Assembly: GCF_000060345.1 (NCBI RefSeq)
Contig: NC_008571.1
Span: 2,976,001 to 3,040,000, forward strand
Direction of reading: 5' to 3'
DNA length: 64,000 bases
Source: Christiangramia forsetii KT0803
GTDB taxonomy: Bacteria > Bacteroidota > Bacteroidia > Flavobacteriales > Flavobacteriaceae
A program made the translations under genes and the position numbers. How positions within the stretch are numbered: the stretch's first letter is position 1; every line of letters starts with the position of its first letter. The notes under the pieces are model-generated. The model did not search any database and was not told where the DNA came from. It saw nothing but the letters and a program-made list of their open reading frames with translations. Below are positions 63,708-64,000 of this stretch, in pieces.

Positions 63708-63732
63708 AAAGCCCCCGCGATTAACGGGGGCT
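63708..63732. terminator. Bidirectional terminator after gltD and the DUF4382-like gene
   Basis: GCCCCCG/CGGGGGC hairpin with a seven-T run on the minus strand and a short T-rich tract on the plus strand, between two convergent genes. Confidence 0.88.
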
Positions 63733-63755
63733 CTTTAATTTCATATTTCCTAGGA

Positions 63756-64000
63756 TTACAAGCCTAAAAGACCTGTAAATGAAATCTGAAGATTTACTTC
63801 AGAATTAGCTTCTACAGTAAATCCGCTCAAATCAATACTACTTGCTGTATCTGCTTCCACCATGCCCGAGAATTCTAGTTTTCCATCCGAGTTTTCGTCA
63901 GAATAAGAAGCGAAATGTAATTCATAATCACCTTCTTCAAGAAAGTGAATTTCAAATTCTCCATTTGATCTGGAGACCGCAGAACTACTTACTGCATTTG
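63756..64000 (-). CDS. DUF4382-like protein, C-terminal fragment (5' end outside window)
   Basis: About 81 residues are visible, in an open minus-strand frame ending with TAA at 63756-63758: SSSAVSRSNGEFEIHFLEEG, DYELHFASYSDENSDG, then VEANSEVNLQISFTGLLGL at the C-terminus. The carboxypeptidase-regulatory-like strand pattern (G-F-I-H-F-L-E-E-G-D-Y-E-L) resembles the C-terminus of DUF4382 lipoproteins in flavobacteria. The N-terminus, including any lipoprotein signal, lies beyond the window. Assignment is tentative. Confidence 0.55.
   Translation of the reverse strand, partial: NAVSSSAVSRSNGEFEIHFLEEGDYELHFASYSDENSDGKLEFSGMVEADTASSIDLSGFTVEANSEVNLQISFTGLLGL

Noticed and set aside
1-64000. Prophage, integrative element, restriction or toxin-antitoxin locus
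   Set aside because: No integrase, phage structural, methylase/endonuclease or toxin-antitoxin pair was recognised; the only mobile trace is the transposase remnant at 40.0-40.4 kb.

Overview
The window looks like a chromosomal segment of a marine-type member of the Flavobacteriaceae (Bacteroidota), close in gene content to Gramella/Christiangramia. This rests on five things: AT-rich sequence with low-GC codon use; promoters of the Bacteroidota type (-7 box TAnnTTTG) upstream of many housekeeping genes; type IX secretion/gliding genes (porV, gldJ, SprB/SprF-like pair); several secreted proteins with T9SS C-terminal sorting domains; and flavobacterial synteny such as gldJ-murF and hpt-adk-obgE. 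The genus is inferred from gene content, not from a marker gene.

Layout. 1-6.5 kb: a plus-strand surface operon with the C-terminal part of a SprB-like type B T9SS adhesin, a SprF/PorP-like outer-membrane protein, and an OmpA/TPR/PD40 lipoprotein-like protein whose signal-peptide region is out of frame with the rest. 6.5-18 kb: housekeeping genes (DUF4136 protein, obgE, an in-frame hpt-adk fusion, purKE, M3 peptidase, an ECF sigma factor with a small zinc-finger partner, a UbiA-like membrane protein, gcvP). 18-23 kb: a FabH-like ketosynthase, a small methyltransferase, a large FG-GAP type B T9SS protein and a glycosyltransferase. 23-31 kb: PafA-type alkaline phosphatase, an MlaE/MlaF pair, and a tightly packed minus-strand operon (M28 peptidase, SDR, SprT-like, mannose-1-phosphate guanylyltransferase, DUF389). 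31-39.8 kb: pdhA-pdhC, cdd, porV, gldJ, murF and an NTF2-like protein. 39.8-40.6 kb: two tRNA-Val genes flanking a decayed transposase. 40.7-48.6 kb: a duplicated-domain secreted protein, the exbB-exbD-tonB-folC operon, glutamate dehydrogenase, anmK and an acyl-CoA dehydrogenase. 48.6-57.2 kb: two tandem paralogous T9SS type A adhesins built on long near-identical repeats (7 x 252 bp and 5 x 243 bp), each with a roughly 565-bp upstream region. 57.7-63.7 kb: gltBD. The window ends in the 3' part of a DUF4382-like gene.

How it fits together. The accessory theme is cell-surface display. PorV (T9SS outer-membrane shuttle protein) and GldJ (gliding/T9SS lipoprotein) belong to the machinery. The SprB-like, FG-GAP and two repeat adhesins are likely cargo. 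The OmpA and SprF-like proteins probably anchor the SprB-like adhesin. ExbB/ExbD/TonB energises outer-membrane uptake. I saw no CRISPR array, prophage, rRNA operon or restriction system. The most unusual parts are the paired repeat adhesins with shared upstream motifs, the signal-peptide frameshift, the hpt-adk fusion, and the apparent absence of porU beside porV.
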